This document shows positions 9,788 through 18,130 of a stretch of 64,000 bases of DNA, piece after piece. Made by a program: the position numbers and the translations under genes. The stretch is from Pelomonas sp. CA6 (GTDB lineage Bacteria > Pseudomonadota > Gammaproteobacteria > Burkholderiales > Burkholderiaceae_C). Location: contig NZ_JAKZFD010000006.1 of assembly GCF_022549225.1 (NCBI RefSeq), positions 186,001 to 250,000 on the forward strand, given 5' to 3'. Positions within the stretch are counted from its first letter, which is position 1; every line of letters begins with the position of its first letter. The notes below the pieces were generated by a model. It was not told the origin of the DNA, did not search any database, and saw only the letters and a list, made by a program, of their open reading frames with translations.

Positions 9788-10927
9788 TCAGGGTTTGTGC
9801 ATCAGCTCGGCCAGATCCTTGCGCAGCGAGCGAGCGGTCGGGACATCGCCTTCCCCGACCCGCCCCATGAATACCGCGCGCGCCAGTGCGTCCTGTCCGA
9901 TCAAATCCTCCAGCCGCTCTTTCACGCGCTGCGCGCGCGGCAGGCAGGACGTGACCGAGGAGAACACCCGCTTCTCGCGCGCATAACGCGCAAATACCAG
10001 GGGCGTTACCTCGGGCTGAAATTGCAGGCCCAGCGTGGTGGCGCTCAGCCATAACCTCTGCATGGCCCGGCCCGCGGCCACATAGTCGTCGATGTCGGCG
10101 GCCGGCCTGTCGGCCAGCAGCACAAAATGCGCGGCGCATCCCAGGCCCGGCAGCAGATCCAGTTCGATGCGCGGCGCCCAGGTGCCGGCGAAAAACCGGT
10201 TCATCAGCTGCACGCGCCCCCAGCTTTTCATCACCTGGCGCATCAGCGCGACGGTGGCCGGGTTGGCGCCCAGTGCCGCATCCGGAATGCGGTCCTTGCT
10301 GAAGCGGGTGCCCCATTCGATCACGTCGCGGTGCACTTCATAGGCCTCGGGCAGGGTCAGGCGCAGCTTGGCGGAATGAAACAGCAGCTTGGCGGTGCGC
10401 CAGCGCGTCGCCGCGCCTTCCAGCCACAGCAGCGAATAGCCGGCGCCCACGGCGGCCTCCATCGCGCGCTTCTCGCCGTCGTTCAGGGGGCGGGTGCGGA
10501 AGGGGCGGCGCTGCACGCAGCGGGTCTCGATCGCGCGCGCCAGCGGGTCGGGCGGGCAGGCCGCATCGGGGTCGAAGCGCAGCTCGAACACCGGCTTCTC
10601 CTCGGGGCTTTCGGGCAGGCGCCGCGCTTCTTCCAGCGACCAGCCCATCTCCGAGGCGGCCAGGGCCAGCGTTTCCAGCAGCGCGCCCAGCGAAATCTGG
10701 CTGGGGTGCCCGTCCAGGTCGTAGACGCAATGGCTGCGCGTGTCGAACCCGTGCACGCGCAGCGCATGGGGGCCCATGACTTCGAAGCGCCAGACCTGCA
10801 TGTTGTCGCCACTGGGCGCCCAGCGGCCCCGGTCCAGCACGCGCAGCAGAGGGCTTGGTTCGGCAGAGGAGTTCATGGCGGTGAATGCACAACAAGGATG
10901 GGACAGAGTCTGGGTTGAATCTATCAT
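9788..10927 (-). CDS. Nitroreductase-family protein (MoeY / Rv1355c C-terminal-like)
   Basis: The product has about 379 residues. The N-terminal motif RGRWAPSGDNMQVWRFEV matches the FMN-contacting start of nitroreductases (usually APS.xNxQPW), and the C-terminal part has AGRAMQRLWLSATTLGLQFQPE, typical of the family's second flavin-contact helix. It is longer than ordinary nitroreductases, which fits the Acg/MoeY-like branch. The start is uncertain: the ATG at 10927 has a GGGA upstream, but an internal ATG at 10876 begins closer to the conserved core and would leave room for a promoter of the divergent gene. That gene encodes a ThiF-like protein. In mycobacteria Rv1355c-type proteins combine ThiF and nitroreductase domains in one chain, so this pair looks like a split form. 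Substrate unknown. Confidence 0.72.
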   Translation of the reverse strand: MIDSTQTLSHPCCAFTAMNSSAEPSPLLRVLDRGRWAPSGDNMQVWRFEVMGPHALRVHGFDTRSHCVYDLDGHPSQISLGALLETLALAASEMGWSLEEARRLPESPEEKPVFELRFDPDAACPPDPLARAIETRCVQRRPFRTRPLNDGEKRAMEAAVGAGYSLLWLEGAATRWRTAKLLFHSAKLRLTLPEAYEVHRDVIEWGTRFSKDRIPDAALGANPATVALMRQVMKSWGRVQLMNRFFAGTWAPRIELDLLPGLGCAAHFVLLADRPAADIDDYVAAGRAMQRLWLSATTLGLQFQPEVTPLVFARYAREKRVFSSVTSCLPRAQRVKERLEDLIGQDALARAVFMGRVGEGDVPTARSLRKDLAELMHKP

Positions 10928-10944
10928 GTTGTCCCAAGTAAATG
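10915..10944 (+). promoter_or_regulatory. Possible sigma70-type promoter for the ThiF-like gene
   Basis: TTGAAT (10915-10920) and TAAATG (10939-10944) with an 18-base spacer lie about 40 bases before the ATG at 10986. If used, it would overlap the longer start of the divergent nitroreductase-like gene and so favour that gene's shorter form. The -10 match is only moderate. Confidence 0.3.
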
Positions 10945-10985
10945 CTTCGGCTTAAAGAGGCGGATCCGCCGGCAGGAGAGGGCTC

Positions 10986-11855
10986 ATGCAAGGGCAGCAC
11001 GCGCAATTCGATTACGACAAGGCGTTTTCCAGAAATATCGGCTGGGTGACGCGCGACGAGCAGGCCATTCTCCGCAAGGTTCGTGTCGCGATCGCGGGGC
11101 AGGGCGGGGTGGGAGGGGTCCATGCGCTGACCCTGGCGCGGCTGGGAATCAGCCATTTCCATCTGGCGGATTTCGACAGTTTCGACGTCCATAACTTCAA
11201 TCGCCAGGCGGGCGCATTCATGAGCACCGTCGGTCGGCCCAAGGCCGAGGTGATGGCGGAAATGATCCGGGATATCAATCCGGAAGCAGAAATCCGGATA
11301 TTCGACGAAGGCGTCAACGAATCCAATCTGGACGCATTCCTGGATGGAATCGATGTTTACGTGGATGGCATTGATTTCTTCGCGATGAAAGCCCGGCGCA
11401 TGCTATTCAACGCCTGCGAGCGCAAGGGAATCCCCGCGCTGACCGCCGCCCCCCTGGGCATGGGCGTGGCGCTGCTGTATTTCAAGCCGGGTGCCATGTC
11501 CTTCGAACGCTATTTCCGGCTGGAGGGGCAGCCGGAGCAGGAGCAGTACGCGCGCTTTATCGCCGGGCTCTCGCCGGCGATGCTGCAGCGGCGCTATCTG
11601 GTTGATCCCCAGGGCGTGAATTTCAAGGAGCGGCGCGGCCCGTCCACGCCCATGGCCTGCGAGCTGTGCGCCGGCGTGATGGCCACGGCGGTGCTGAAGG
11701 TGGTGCTGCGGCGCGGTGACCTCCGTCCGGCGCCCTGGGGCATGCATTTCGATGCCTACCGCCAACGCCTGCATCACACCTGGCGGCCCTGGGGTAATGC
11801 CAACCCGATGCAGAAGCTGCTGATTGCCTTGATTCGTCCGGTGTTGCGCGGCTGA
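10986..11855 (+). CDS. ThiF/E1-like adenylyltransferase
   Basis: The 289-residue protein has the nucleotide-binding loop of the E1/ThiF/MoeB superfamily (VAIAGQGGVGGVHALTLARLG), the acidic strand LADFDSFDVHNFNRQ that contacts ATP and the terminal Gly carboxylate, and a single CxxC (MACELC) where MoeB/ThiF usually have two zinc-binding pairs. E1-like proteins adenylate the C-terminus of a ubiquitin-like or peptide partner; no such partner gene is visible beside it. AGGAG lies before the ATG. The gene diverges from the nitroreductase-like gene, and its codon use is slightly more AT-rich than the EPS genes in the first half (AATCC, GATATC), which may indicate separate acquisition. The exact reaction is unknown. 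Confidence 0.8.
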   Translation: MQGQHAQFDYDKAFSRNIGWVTRDEQAILRKVRVAIAGQGGVGGVHALTLARLGISHFHLADFDSFDVHNFNRQAGAFMSTVGRPKAEVMAEMIRDINPEAEIRIFDEGVNESNLDAFLDGIDVYVDGIDFFAMKARRMLFNACERKGIPALTAAPLGMGVALLYFKPGAMSFERYFRLEGQPEQEQYARFIAGLSPAMLQRRYLVDPQGVNFKERRGPSTPMACELCAGVMATAVLKVVLRRGDLRPAPWGMHFDAYRQRLHHTWRPWGNANPMQKLLIALIRPVLRG

Positions 11856-12000
11856 ACTGGAGGTAGCACGGAGTCCGCGGCGGAACGGGAAAATTCACGC
11901 CCTCAGTCGGGGGGTTTCAGTCGTCCCCGCGCTGAGGTGCAATCTGCCCCGCGCTTCAGCATTCCGGCTGTTGCTCCAAAACCGGCGGCGGCGTGATGGA

Positions 12001-12041
12001 GGTCACGTCGTCAGGGCCGGTTGGCCCTGTGAGACGTCACC
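12001..12041. promoter_or_regulatory. Nested inverted repeat upstream of the EPS operon
   Basis: GGTCACGTC (12001-12009) faces GACGTCACC (12033-12041) with one mismatch. Inside it AGGGCC (12013-12018) faces GGCCCT (12023-12028) perfectly around GGTT. The structure lies about 110 bases before the start of the export gene. It could be an operator or enhancer for the EPS operon, or an RNA hairpin in a long leader; sequence alone does not decide. The 293-base gap 11856-12148 holds no convincing gene. Confidence 0.55.
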
Positions 12042-12148
12042 AGAATCGTCGATAGCCTGTGGCATCATCAATTGGGGTGACGGCACCGGATGGGCATCGA
12101 ATGCCGGCGCTGGCGAGCGCTGCGCTTGGTCGAATCGAAGGGGCAACA

Positions 12149-12796
12149 ATGCTGCACACAACACTGTCATCGGGCTCATCCTATTTTGTTCGTACCGCCC
12201 GTTGGGCGGTGGCGCTGGTCGCCGTGGCCCTGGCGGCCGGTTGCGCCAGCAACCGGGGTTTGCCGCCGGCGCCCGTCTCGGCCGAGCAGGGGGATTACAG
12301 CTATGTGATCGGTGCCGGCGATTCGCTGAACATCATCGTGTGGCGCAATGCCGAGCTGTCCATGGTCGTGCCGGTGCGGCCCGACGGCAAGATCTCCGCG
12401 CCGCTGATCGACGAAATGGTGGTGCAGGGCAAGAACTCGGTCGAGGTGGCCCGCGACATCGAGAAGCAGCTCAGCAAATACGTGCGCGATCCGGTCGTGA
12501 CCGTGATCGTCTCCAACTTCATCGGCCCCTACAGCGAGCAGATCCGCGTCGTCGGCGAGGCCGCCAAGCCCCAGTTCCTGCCCTTCAAGCAGAAGATGAC
12601 GCTGCTGGACGTGATGATCGCCGTCGGCGGCCTGACCGACTTCGCGTCGGGCAACAGCGCCACCATCCTGCGCACCGCCGAGGGCAACAAGCAGTACAGC
12701 GTGCGCCTGAAGGACCTGCTCAAGCGTGGCGACGTCTCGGCCAATGTCGAGATGCGTCCCGGCGACATCCTGATCATTCCTCAAAGCTTCTTCTGA
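12149..12796 (+). CDS. XrtA-system exopolysaccharide export lipoprotein (Wza/polysaccharide biosynthesis-export family)
   Basis: The 215-residue protein has a signal ending in the lipobox LAAGC, so it should be an outer-membrane lipoprotein. The core YVIGAGDSLNIIVWRNAELSMVVPVRPDGKIS is the PES domain of Wza-type export proteins, followed by a SLBB-like part (EQIRVVGEAAKP ... MRPGDILIIPQSFF). It is much shorter than E. coli Wza and lacks the C-terminal membrane-spanning helix domain, as usual in exosortase A loci, where the separate beta-barrel protein (15504 here) may supply the pore. The ATG at 12149 is preceded by AAGGGG. It opens the long EPS operon; a 165-base gap separates it from the chain-length gene. 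Confidence 0.93.
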   Translation: MLHTTLSSGSSYFVRTARWAVALVAVALAAGCASNRGLPPAPVSAEQGDYSYVIGAGDSLNIIVWRNAELSMVVPVRPDGKISAPLIDEMVVQGKNSVEVARDIEKQLSKYVRDPVVTVIVSNFIGPYSEQIRVVGEAAKPQFLPFKQKMTLLDVMIAVGGLTDFASGNSATILRTAEGNKQYSVRLKDLLKRGDVSANVEMRPGDILIIPQSFF

Positions 12797-12961
12797 CCTT
12801 CGGTCGGGCGGCCGTGGCGCCGGTGGGCGCGGTCGTCCGGGGCGGGCGCGGGCTCGGTGCCCGGCCGTCGTGAACGTCCCCAGGCCTGTCGCTCGGCGTC
12901 TGGCCCCGAGGGGAAGGACCAACTCGGGACCGGCCCGTCGTTTTCTTGAGAGTGTGGGTTC

Positions 12962-14533
12962 ATGGATTTGCTGCTGGCTCAAATCGCGTCCGTCGCGCGG
13001 CGCATGTGGAAGTACCGCTGGTACGGGGTGCTTGCCGCCTGGGTGGTGGGGCTGATCGGCTCGGTGGCCGTGTTCATGGTGCCCGACCGCTATGAGGCCA
13101 GCGCGCGCATCTACGTCGACACCCAGACCATCCTGAAGCCGCTGATGTCCGGGCTGGCCGTGCCGTCCAACGTGGACCAGCAGGTGGCCATGCTCAGCCG
13201 CACGCTGATCAGCCGTCCCAATGTGGAAAAGCTGGTGCGCATGGCCGACCTGGACCTGAAGAACAAGACCAAGGCCCAGCAGGAAGCGACCATCGACGCG
13301 GTCTCGCGCTCGCTGTCCATCCAGAGCACCGGCCGCGACAACCTCTACACGCTGTCCTACCGCGCCGAAGACCCCGAGACCGCCAAGCGCGTGGTGCAGT
13401 CCATGGTGTCCATCTTCGTCGAGTCCAGCCTGGGCGCCTCGCGCAAGGACACGGCCACCGCGGCCAGCTTCATCAACGAGCAGATCAAGAACTACGAAGC
13501 CAAGCTGGAGGAGGCCGAGGCGCGGCTGAAGGCCTTCCGGCTGAAGAACATCGAGCTGATGGCCGGCGAGGGCAAGGACTCGGCGGCGCGCATCAGCGAG
13601 ATGAACAATGCGCTGGAGCGCGCGCGGCTGGAGCTGCGCGAGGCCGAGAACGCCCGCGACACCGCCAAGCGCCAGCTGGCGGGCGAGCGCGGCGGCTCCG
13701 AGCTGCCCGACCTGCTGGCCGGCTCGCAGGGCTTCAACACGCCCGAGATCGACGCCCGCATCGAGACCCAGCGGCGCAACCTGGACGTGCTGCTGCAGCG
13801 CTACACCGAGGCCCATCCGGACGTGGTCGGCACGCGCAAGCTGATCCGCGATCTGGAGGAGCAGAAGGCCAAGGAGGTCGCCAACCTGCGCGCGCAGGCG
13901 GCGCGCAACCCGGTCAGCGCGCTGTCCGGCGGCGGCAGCCTGGCGCAGCAGGAGATGGCGCGCACGCTGGCCAGCACCGAGGTGCAGGTGGCGGCGCTGA
14001 AGGCGCGCGTGGAGGAGTATTCGGCGCGCTATCGCCAGGCGGTCAACGCGCTGAAGACCGCGCCGCAGCTGGAGGCCGAGGCGGCCCAGCTGAACCGCGA
14101 CTACGCGATCCACAAGAAGAACTACGAAGACCTGGTGGCGCGCCGCGAGTCGGCTGCGATCTCCGGCGAGCTGGACGTGGCCAGCGGCCTGGCCGACTTC
14201 CGCACCATCGACCCGCCGCGGGCCAACAACAAGCCGGTGGCGCCCAACCGCATGCTGCTGCTGGCCGGTGCACTGGTCGCGGCGCTGGCGGCGGGGCTGC
14301 TGACCAGCTTCATCGTCGGCCAGCTGCGCCCGGTCTTCCTGGACGCCAGCGAGCTGCGGCTCAAGACCCAGCTGCCGGTGCTGGGCGTGGTGTCGCGCCT
14401 GGTCACGGCGGACGACCGCCGCCGCCAGCGCGTCGATCTGGTCCGCTTCTTCGCTGCGTCGGGCGGGTTGTTGGGGGTGTTCGCCCTGGGACTGGCCGCG
14501 ATGGCCATCATCATCAGCAGGCAGGCGGGGTAA
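12962..14533 (+). CDS. XrtA-system polysaccharide chain-length determinant (Wzz/Wzc N-terminal type)
   Basis: This 523-residue inner-membrane protein has a first helix near residues 20-40 (YGVLAAWVVGLIGSVAVFMV), a large periplasmic part with coiled coils (about 165-300, rich in Glu, Arg and Ala), and a second helix around 430-455. The periplasmic start PDRYEASARIYVDTQTILKPL is the Wzz domain signature. The proline-rich DPPRANNKPVAPNR before the last helix is also typical. A further hydrophobic segment closes the chain. It lacks a kinase domain, which is encoded by the next gene six bases downstream; the two together act like Wzc in controlling polymer length and export. Confidence 0.94.
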   Translation: MDLLLAQIASVARRMWKYRWYGVLAAWVVGLIGSVAVFMVPDRYEASARIYVDTQTILKPLMSGLAVPSNVDQQVAMLSRTLISRPNVEKLVRMADLDLKNKTKAQQEATIDAVSRSLSIQSTGRDNLYTLSYRAEDPETAKRVVQSMVSIFVESSLGASRKDTATAASFINEQIKNYEAKLEEAEARLKAFRLKNIELMAGEGKDSAARISEMNNALERARLELREAENARDTAKRQLAGERGGSELPDLLAGSQGFNTPEIDARIETQRRNLDVLLQRYTEAHPDVVGTRKLIRDLEEQKAKEVANLRAQAARNPVSALSGGGSLAQQEMARTLASTEVQVAALKARVEEYSARYRQAVNALKTAPQLEAEAAQLNRDYAIHKKNYEDLVARRESAAISGELDVASGLADFRTIDPPRANNKPVAPNRMLLLAGALVAALAAGLLTSFIVGQLRPVFLDASELRLKTQLPVLGVVSRLVTADDRRRQRVDLVRFFAASGGLLGVFALGLAAMAIIISRQAG

Positions 14534-14539
14534 TCAGCC

Positions 14540-15514
14540 ATGAGCAGTTTGATCGAACAGGCGGCGCAACGGCTGGAACAGCTGCGCCAGGCCGGCGTGG
14601 AGCTGCCGGCGCTGACGCCGGCCGTCCCGGCCACGGCCACGGCCACGGCCGCGGCCGCGGCCACGGCCGCACGCCAGGCCCCGGAGCCCGTCGCCACGCC
14701 GGAGCCTTCGCCCGAGGCGCATGCGTATTCGCGCCGCATCGAGCTGGACCTGGTGGCGCTGCAGGCGCAGGGGCTGCTGACGCCCAATGCACCGCGCAGC
14801 CAGCTGGCCGACCAGTACCGGGTGATCAAGCGCCCGCTGATCAAGAACGCGATGGGCAAGGGCGCCGAGACCCTCAACCACGCCAACCTCATCATGGTGA
14901 CCAGCGCGCTGCCCGGCGAGGGCAAGAGCTTCACCTCGCTGAACCTGGCGATGAGCATCGCCGCCGAGCTGGACAACACCGTGATGCTGGTCGACGCCGA
15001 CGTGGCGCGGCCTTCGGTGCTGCGCATGCTCGGCCAGCCCGAGGGGCCGGGGCTGCTGGACATCCTGGAGAACAAGGCCAGCATGTCCGACGTGTTGCTG
15101 CGCACCAATGTTGACAAGCTGACCATCCTGCCCAGCGGCACGCCGCATCCCAAGGCGACCGAGCTGCTGGCCAGCGATGCGATGTCCGCGCTGCTGCACG
15201 ACATGGCGCAGCGCTATTCGGACCGCATCATCATCTTCGACTCCCCGCCGCTGTTGCTGACCACCGAGTCGCGCGTGCTGGCTTCGCACATGGGGCAGAT
15301 CGTCGTCGTCGTGCATGCCGAGAAGACGCTGCAGGGCGCGGTCCAGCAGGCGCTGTCGACGATCGAGTCCTGCCCACTCAAGCTGCTGGTGCTCAACCAG
15401 ACCGGCACCGGAGGGGGCGACGGCTATGGCTACGGCTATGGCTACGGGTACGGCTATGGCCATGACGTCGGCGCCAGCGCCAGTGCCGGCCACGGAGCCC
15501 GCGATGGCGGCTGA
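14540..15514 (+). CDS. XrtA-associated tyrosine autokinase (CpsD/Wzc C-terminal type)
   Basis: The BY-kinase of 324 residues shows Walker A PGEGKSFTSLNLA, Walker A' VMLVDADVARPSV and Walker B IIIFDSPPLLL. The C-terminus carries a tyrosine cluster as a regular Gly-Tyr repeat: six Tyr at residues 296, 298, 300, 302, 304 and 306. These should be the autophosphorylation sites that set the oligomeric state of the chain-length protein. A second low-complexity part (Ala/Thr) near residues 31-43 comes from a GCCRCG hexamer repeat. The gene sits between its membrane partner and the outer-membrane barrel gene, which starts 11 bases before this stop. Confidence 0.94.
   Translation: MSSLIEQAAQRLEQLRQAGVELPALTPAVPATATATAAAAATAARQAPEPVATPEPSPEAHAYSRRIELDLVALQAQGLLTPNAPRSQLADQYRVIKRPLIKNAMGKGAETLNHANLIMVTSALPGEGKSFTSLNLAMSIAAELDNTVMLVDADVARPSVLRMLGQPEGPGLLDILENKASMSDVLLRTNVDKLTILPSGTPHPKATELLASDAMSALLHDMAQRYSDRIIIFDSPPLLLTTESRVLASHMGQIVVVVHAEKTLQGAVQQALSTIESCPLKLLVLNQTGTGGGDGYGYGYGYGYGYGHDVGASASAGHGARDGG
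14630..14665 (+). repeat. Hexanucleotide repeat (GCCRCG)6 in the kinase gene
   Basis: Six in-frame copies of GCCACG/GCCGCG encode an Ala-Thr/Ala-Ala run in the variable N-terminal linker of the tyrosine kinase. Copy-number change by whole units would keep the frame. Confidence 0.85.
15422..15460 (+). repeat. In-frame GGC-TAY repeat coding the kinase tyrosine tail
   Basis: Alternating GGC and TAT/TAC codons (one GGG) form a 39-base repeat with a 6- or 12-base period. It encodes six Gly-Tyr units of the autophosphorylation tail, so slippage would change tyrosine number in steps without breaking the frame. Confidence 0.88.
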
Positions 15515-17045
15515 GGTCCGGCCGGTCGGCACCCCGCGGCTGCTGGCGCTGCTGGCGGGCCTGGCGCTGCCGGCGATGGCGGCCGAGGGCGGCGGCGAAG
15601 GCGGCGGACGCACCGGGCTGTTCGTGCAGCCGCGCATCTCCGCCGGCGTCACCCTCACCGACAACCTGCGCCCCGGGGTCGGCACGCCGGGGGCCGAGGA
15701 CCGCGCCATCATCACCCAGCTCAGCGCCGGCCTGGCGCTGCGCAAGGACAGCGGCCCGGTGCGTGGCTCGCTGGACTATTCGCTCAGCGGCCTGGGCTAT
15801 CTGAAGACCGAGGAGAAGAGCCGGCTGCAGAACAACCTGCAGGCCCAAGGCATGGCCGAGTGGCTGGACGGGCGCCTGATCCTCAACGGCGTGGCCAGCA
15901 TCGGCCAGCAGGCGCAGTCGGTGTTCTCGCCGCTGCCCAGCTCGTCCACCGGCAGCAGCCAGAACCAGGTCGAGGTGGCTTCCATCATGCTGCGCCCCGA
16001 GCTGCGCGGCAGCGTCGGCCAGCTCTTCGGCTACCGCCTCAGCGCCGGCGTCGGCGAGACGCGGGCGCGCAAGACCGACCAGGGCGACGGCAGCCAGCGC
16101 GACGCGACGCTGACGATCAACGGCCTGCGCGGCGGCGAGCTGAACTGGAGCCTCAACGCGCTGGCGCGACGCGCCGACGTGACCCAGGGCCGCAACACGC
16201 GCGAGGCGCAGCTGACCTTCGGCCTGGCCTGGCGCCCGGACGTGGATGTGTCGCTGGGCGTCAACGGCGGCCGCGAGCGCAACAACATGATCAGCGAGGA
16301 TCAGCGCACGGACACCACCTACGGCGGCGATTTCCTCTGGACGCCCACGCCGCGCACGCGTGTGCAGGGCAACTGGCAGCAGCATCTGTACGGCGCCAGC
16401 CATGAGTTTCGGCTGGAGCACCGGCTGGCGCGCTCGGCGCTGCGCTACACCCACGCCACCGGCGTGTCCTCGGGCGGCGGGCTGGCCGCGCCGACCGCGC
16501 CGGACTGGGCCACGCTGCTGGACCTGCAGCTGCAGGCGCGCATCCCCGATCCGGCGCAGCGCGCCCAGTGGATCGACCAGTTCCTGCGCACCAACGGGCT
16601 GGATCCCAAGGCCACGCCGGGCGGCCTGCTGGCCTCCACCGCCAGCCGCACCCAGCGCCAGGAGTTCAGTGCATCGTGGGAAGGGCAGCGCCTGAGCGCC
16701 GTGTTCGGCGTCTCGCGCAACCGCACCCAGCGTCTGTCCGACCTGCCGGTGTCCGGCAACGACGACCTTAGCCGCTCGCGCTCCATCCTGCAGCATGGGC
16801 TCAACCTCGCGCTGTCCTACAAGCTGACGCCGCTGACCTCGCTGACCGGCTCCGCCGCCTGGCAGCGATCCAGTGGCGACACCAGCGCGCTGAGCAGCGA
16901 TTTGAAGAGCCTCAGCGCCGGCGTCAGCGTGCGCCTGGGGCCCAGCACCACGCTGCTGGTCAATGCCCGCAAGGCCAAGTACACCAACCCGACGCAGCCC
17001 TATGACGAGCACGCGTTGAGTTTCCTGTTGACGCAGTTGTTCTGA
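15504..17045 (+). CDS. PEP-CTERM-system-associated outer-membrane beta-barrel protein (TIGR03016-like)
   Basis: The 513-residue protein starts with a signal peptide (LLALLAGLALPAMAAEGG). After it come alternating polar and aromatic strands over the whole length (ISAGVTLTDNL, GSLDYSLSGLGYL, RVQGNWQQHLYG, ALSYKLTPLTSL), and it ends in Phe after FLLTQL, as barrel proteins do for assembly. It belongs where exosortase A loci place a TIGR03016-type outer-membrane protein, probably the export pore that complements the short Wza-like lipoprotein; that role is inferred. The ATG at 15504 with GGAG upstream overlaps the kinase stop by 11 bases. An upstream extension of the frame lacks a signal and was rejected. 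Confidence 0.88.
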   Translation: MAAEVRPVGTPRLLALLAGLALPAMAAEGGGEGGGRTGLFVQPRISAGVTLTDNLRPGVGTPGAEDRAIITQLSAGLALRKDSGPVRGSLDYSLSGLGYLKTEEKSRLQNNLQAQGMAEWLDGRLILNGVASIGQQAQSVFSPLPSSSTGSSQNQVEVASIMLRPELRGSVGQLFGYRLSAGVGETRARKTDQGDGSQRDATLTINGLRGGELNWSLNALARRADVTQGRNTREAQLTFGLAWRPDVDVSLGVNGGRERNNMISEDQRTDTTYGGDFLWTPTPRTRVQGNWQQHLYGASHEFRLEHRLARSALRYTHATGVSSGGGLAAPTAPDWATLLDLQLQARIPDPAQRAQWIDQFLRTNGLDPKATPGGLLASTASRTQRQEFSASWEGQRLSAVFGVSRNRTQRLSDLPVSGNDDLSRSRSILQHGLNLALSYKLTPLTSLTGSAAWQRSSGDTSALSSDLKSLSAGVSVRLGPSTTLLVNARKAKYTNPTQPYDEHALSFLLTQLF

Positions 17046-17050
17046 ATGCG

Positions 17051-18130
17051 ATGTACGAATCGTTCTACGGGCTGAACAGCAAGCCGTTCCAGCTCAGCCC
17101 CGATCCCAGCTTCTACTTCGGCAGCAAGCAGCATCGCCGCGCCAAGGCCTATCTGGACTATGGCGTGCTGCGCAACGACGGCTTCATCGTCATCACCGGC
17201 GAGATCGGCGCCGGCAAGACCACGCTGCTGCGCGGCCTGCTGGACAGCCTGGACCGCCACACCGTGGTCATCGGCCACCTGGTCACCACCCAGCTCGACG
17301 CCGAGGACACGCTGCGCATGGTCGGCGCGGCCTTCGGCGTGCGCGTCAAGGACCTGCCCAAGTCCGAGCTGCTGATGACGCTGGAGGCCTTCCTGACCAC
17401 CCAGGTCAGCCAGGGCAAGCGCTGCCTGCTGGTGGTCGACGAGGCGCAGAACCTCAGCATGCGCGCGGTCGAGGAGCTGCGCATGCTCTCCAACTTCCAG
17501 TTCGGCAACCAGTCGCTGCTGCAGACCTTCTTGGTCGGCCAGCCCGAGTTCCGCCAGATCCTGCAGCGGCCGGAGATGGAGCAGTTCCGCCAGCGCATCG
17601 CGGCGACCTGCCACATCGGCCCGCTGGACGAGGAGGAGACCAAGGCCTACATCCAGCACCGCCTGCGCTGCGCCGGCAGCAGCGGCAAGCCCAGCTTCGA
17701 CGACGCCGCCTTCGCGCTCATCCACCAGGCCACGCAGGGCATCCCGCGGCGCATCAACGGCCTGTGCGACCGGCTGCTGCTGCTGGGCTTCATGGCCGAG
17801 CGCAGCCACCTGACCGAGGCCGATGTGCGCGAGGTGATCGAGGACCAGGCGCGCGAGGCCCAGGTGCCCGGCGGCGGCGCGGCGGGCGCGTCCGCCGCCA
17901 TCGCGGTGGACCTGCCGCTGGAGCTGGACCCCGCCAAGCTGCGCCTGAACGGCGCCGCCGAGGGGCTGCACCAGAGCTTCTCGGTGCTCAGCCAGAGCCA
18001 GCACGAGGAACGCCTGGTGCGCCTGGAACAAAGCCTGATGCGGCTGGAGCGCATCAACGCGCAGACCCTGCAGCTGCTGCAGCAGCTGGTGCACGCGGTG
18101 CGCAGCCACGCCGAGGAGCCCAAGCCATGA
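17051..18130 (+). CDS. XrtA/PEP-CTERM-associated AAA ATPase (ExeA/GspA-like)
   Basis: The protein has 359 residues. It opens with MYESFYGLNSKPFQLSPDPSF-type residues seen in ExeA-family ATPases, followed by Walker A GEIGAGKTTLLR, Walker B CLLVVDEAQNL and sensor region IPRRINGLCDRLLLLGF. The last about 90 residues form a helical tail. ExeA-type ATPases work with cell-wall-spanning assemblies. No membrane helix is clear, so it is probably cytoplasmic or peripheral. It begins six bases after the barrel gene and overlaps the deacetylase gene by four bases. Confidence 0.92.
   Translation: MYESFYGLNSKPFQLSPDPSFYFGSKQHRRAKAYLDYGVLRNDGFIVITGEIGAGKTTLLRGLLDSLDRHTVVIGHLVTTQLDAEDTLRMVGAAFGVRVKDLPKSELLMTLEAFLTTQVSQGKRCLLVVDEAQNLSMRAVEELRMLSNFQFGNQSLLQTFLVGQPEFRQILQRPEMEQFRQRIAATCHIGPLDEEETKAYIQHRLRCAGSSGKPSFDDAAFALIHQATQGIPRRINGLCDRLLLLGFMAERSHLTEADVREVIEDQAREAQVPGGGAAGASAAIAVDLPLELDPAKLRLNGAAEGLHQSFSVLSQSQHEERLVRLEQSLMRLERINAQTLQLLQQLVHAVRSHAEEPKP

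Noticed and set aside
12081-12096. A possible second sigma54 promoter (GGCAC and GC with ten-base spacing) before the export lipoprotein gene
   Set aside because: The -24 and -12 contact bases are present but the flanks (C for T, GG for TT) fit poorly, and such matches arise often in GC-rich DNA. Worth a look only if transcript mapping points here.
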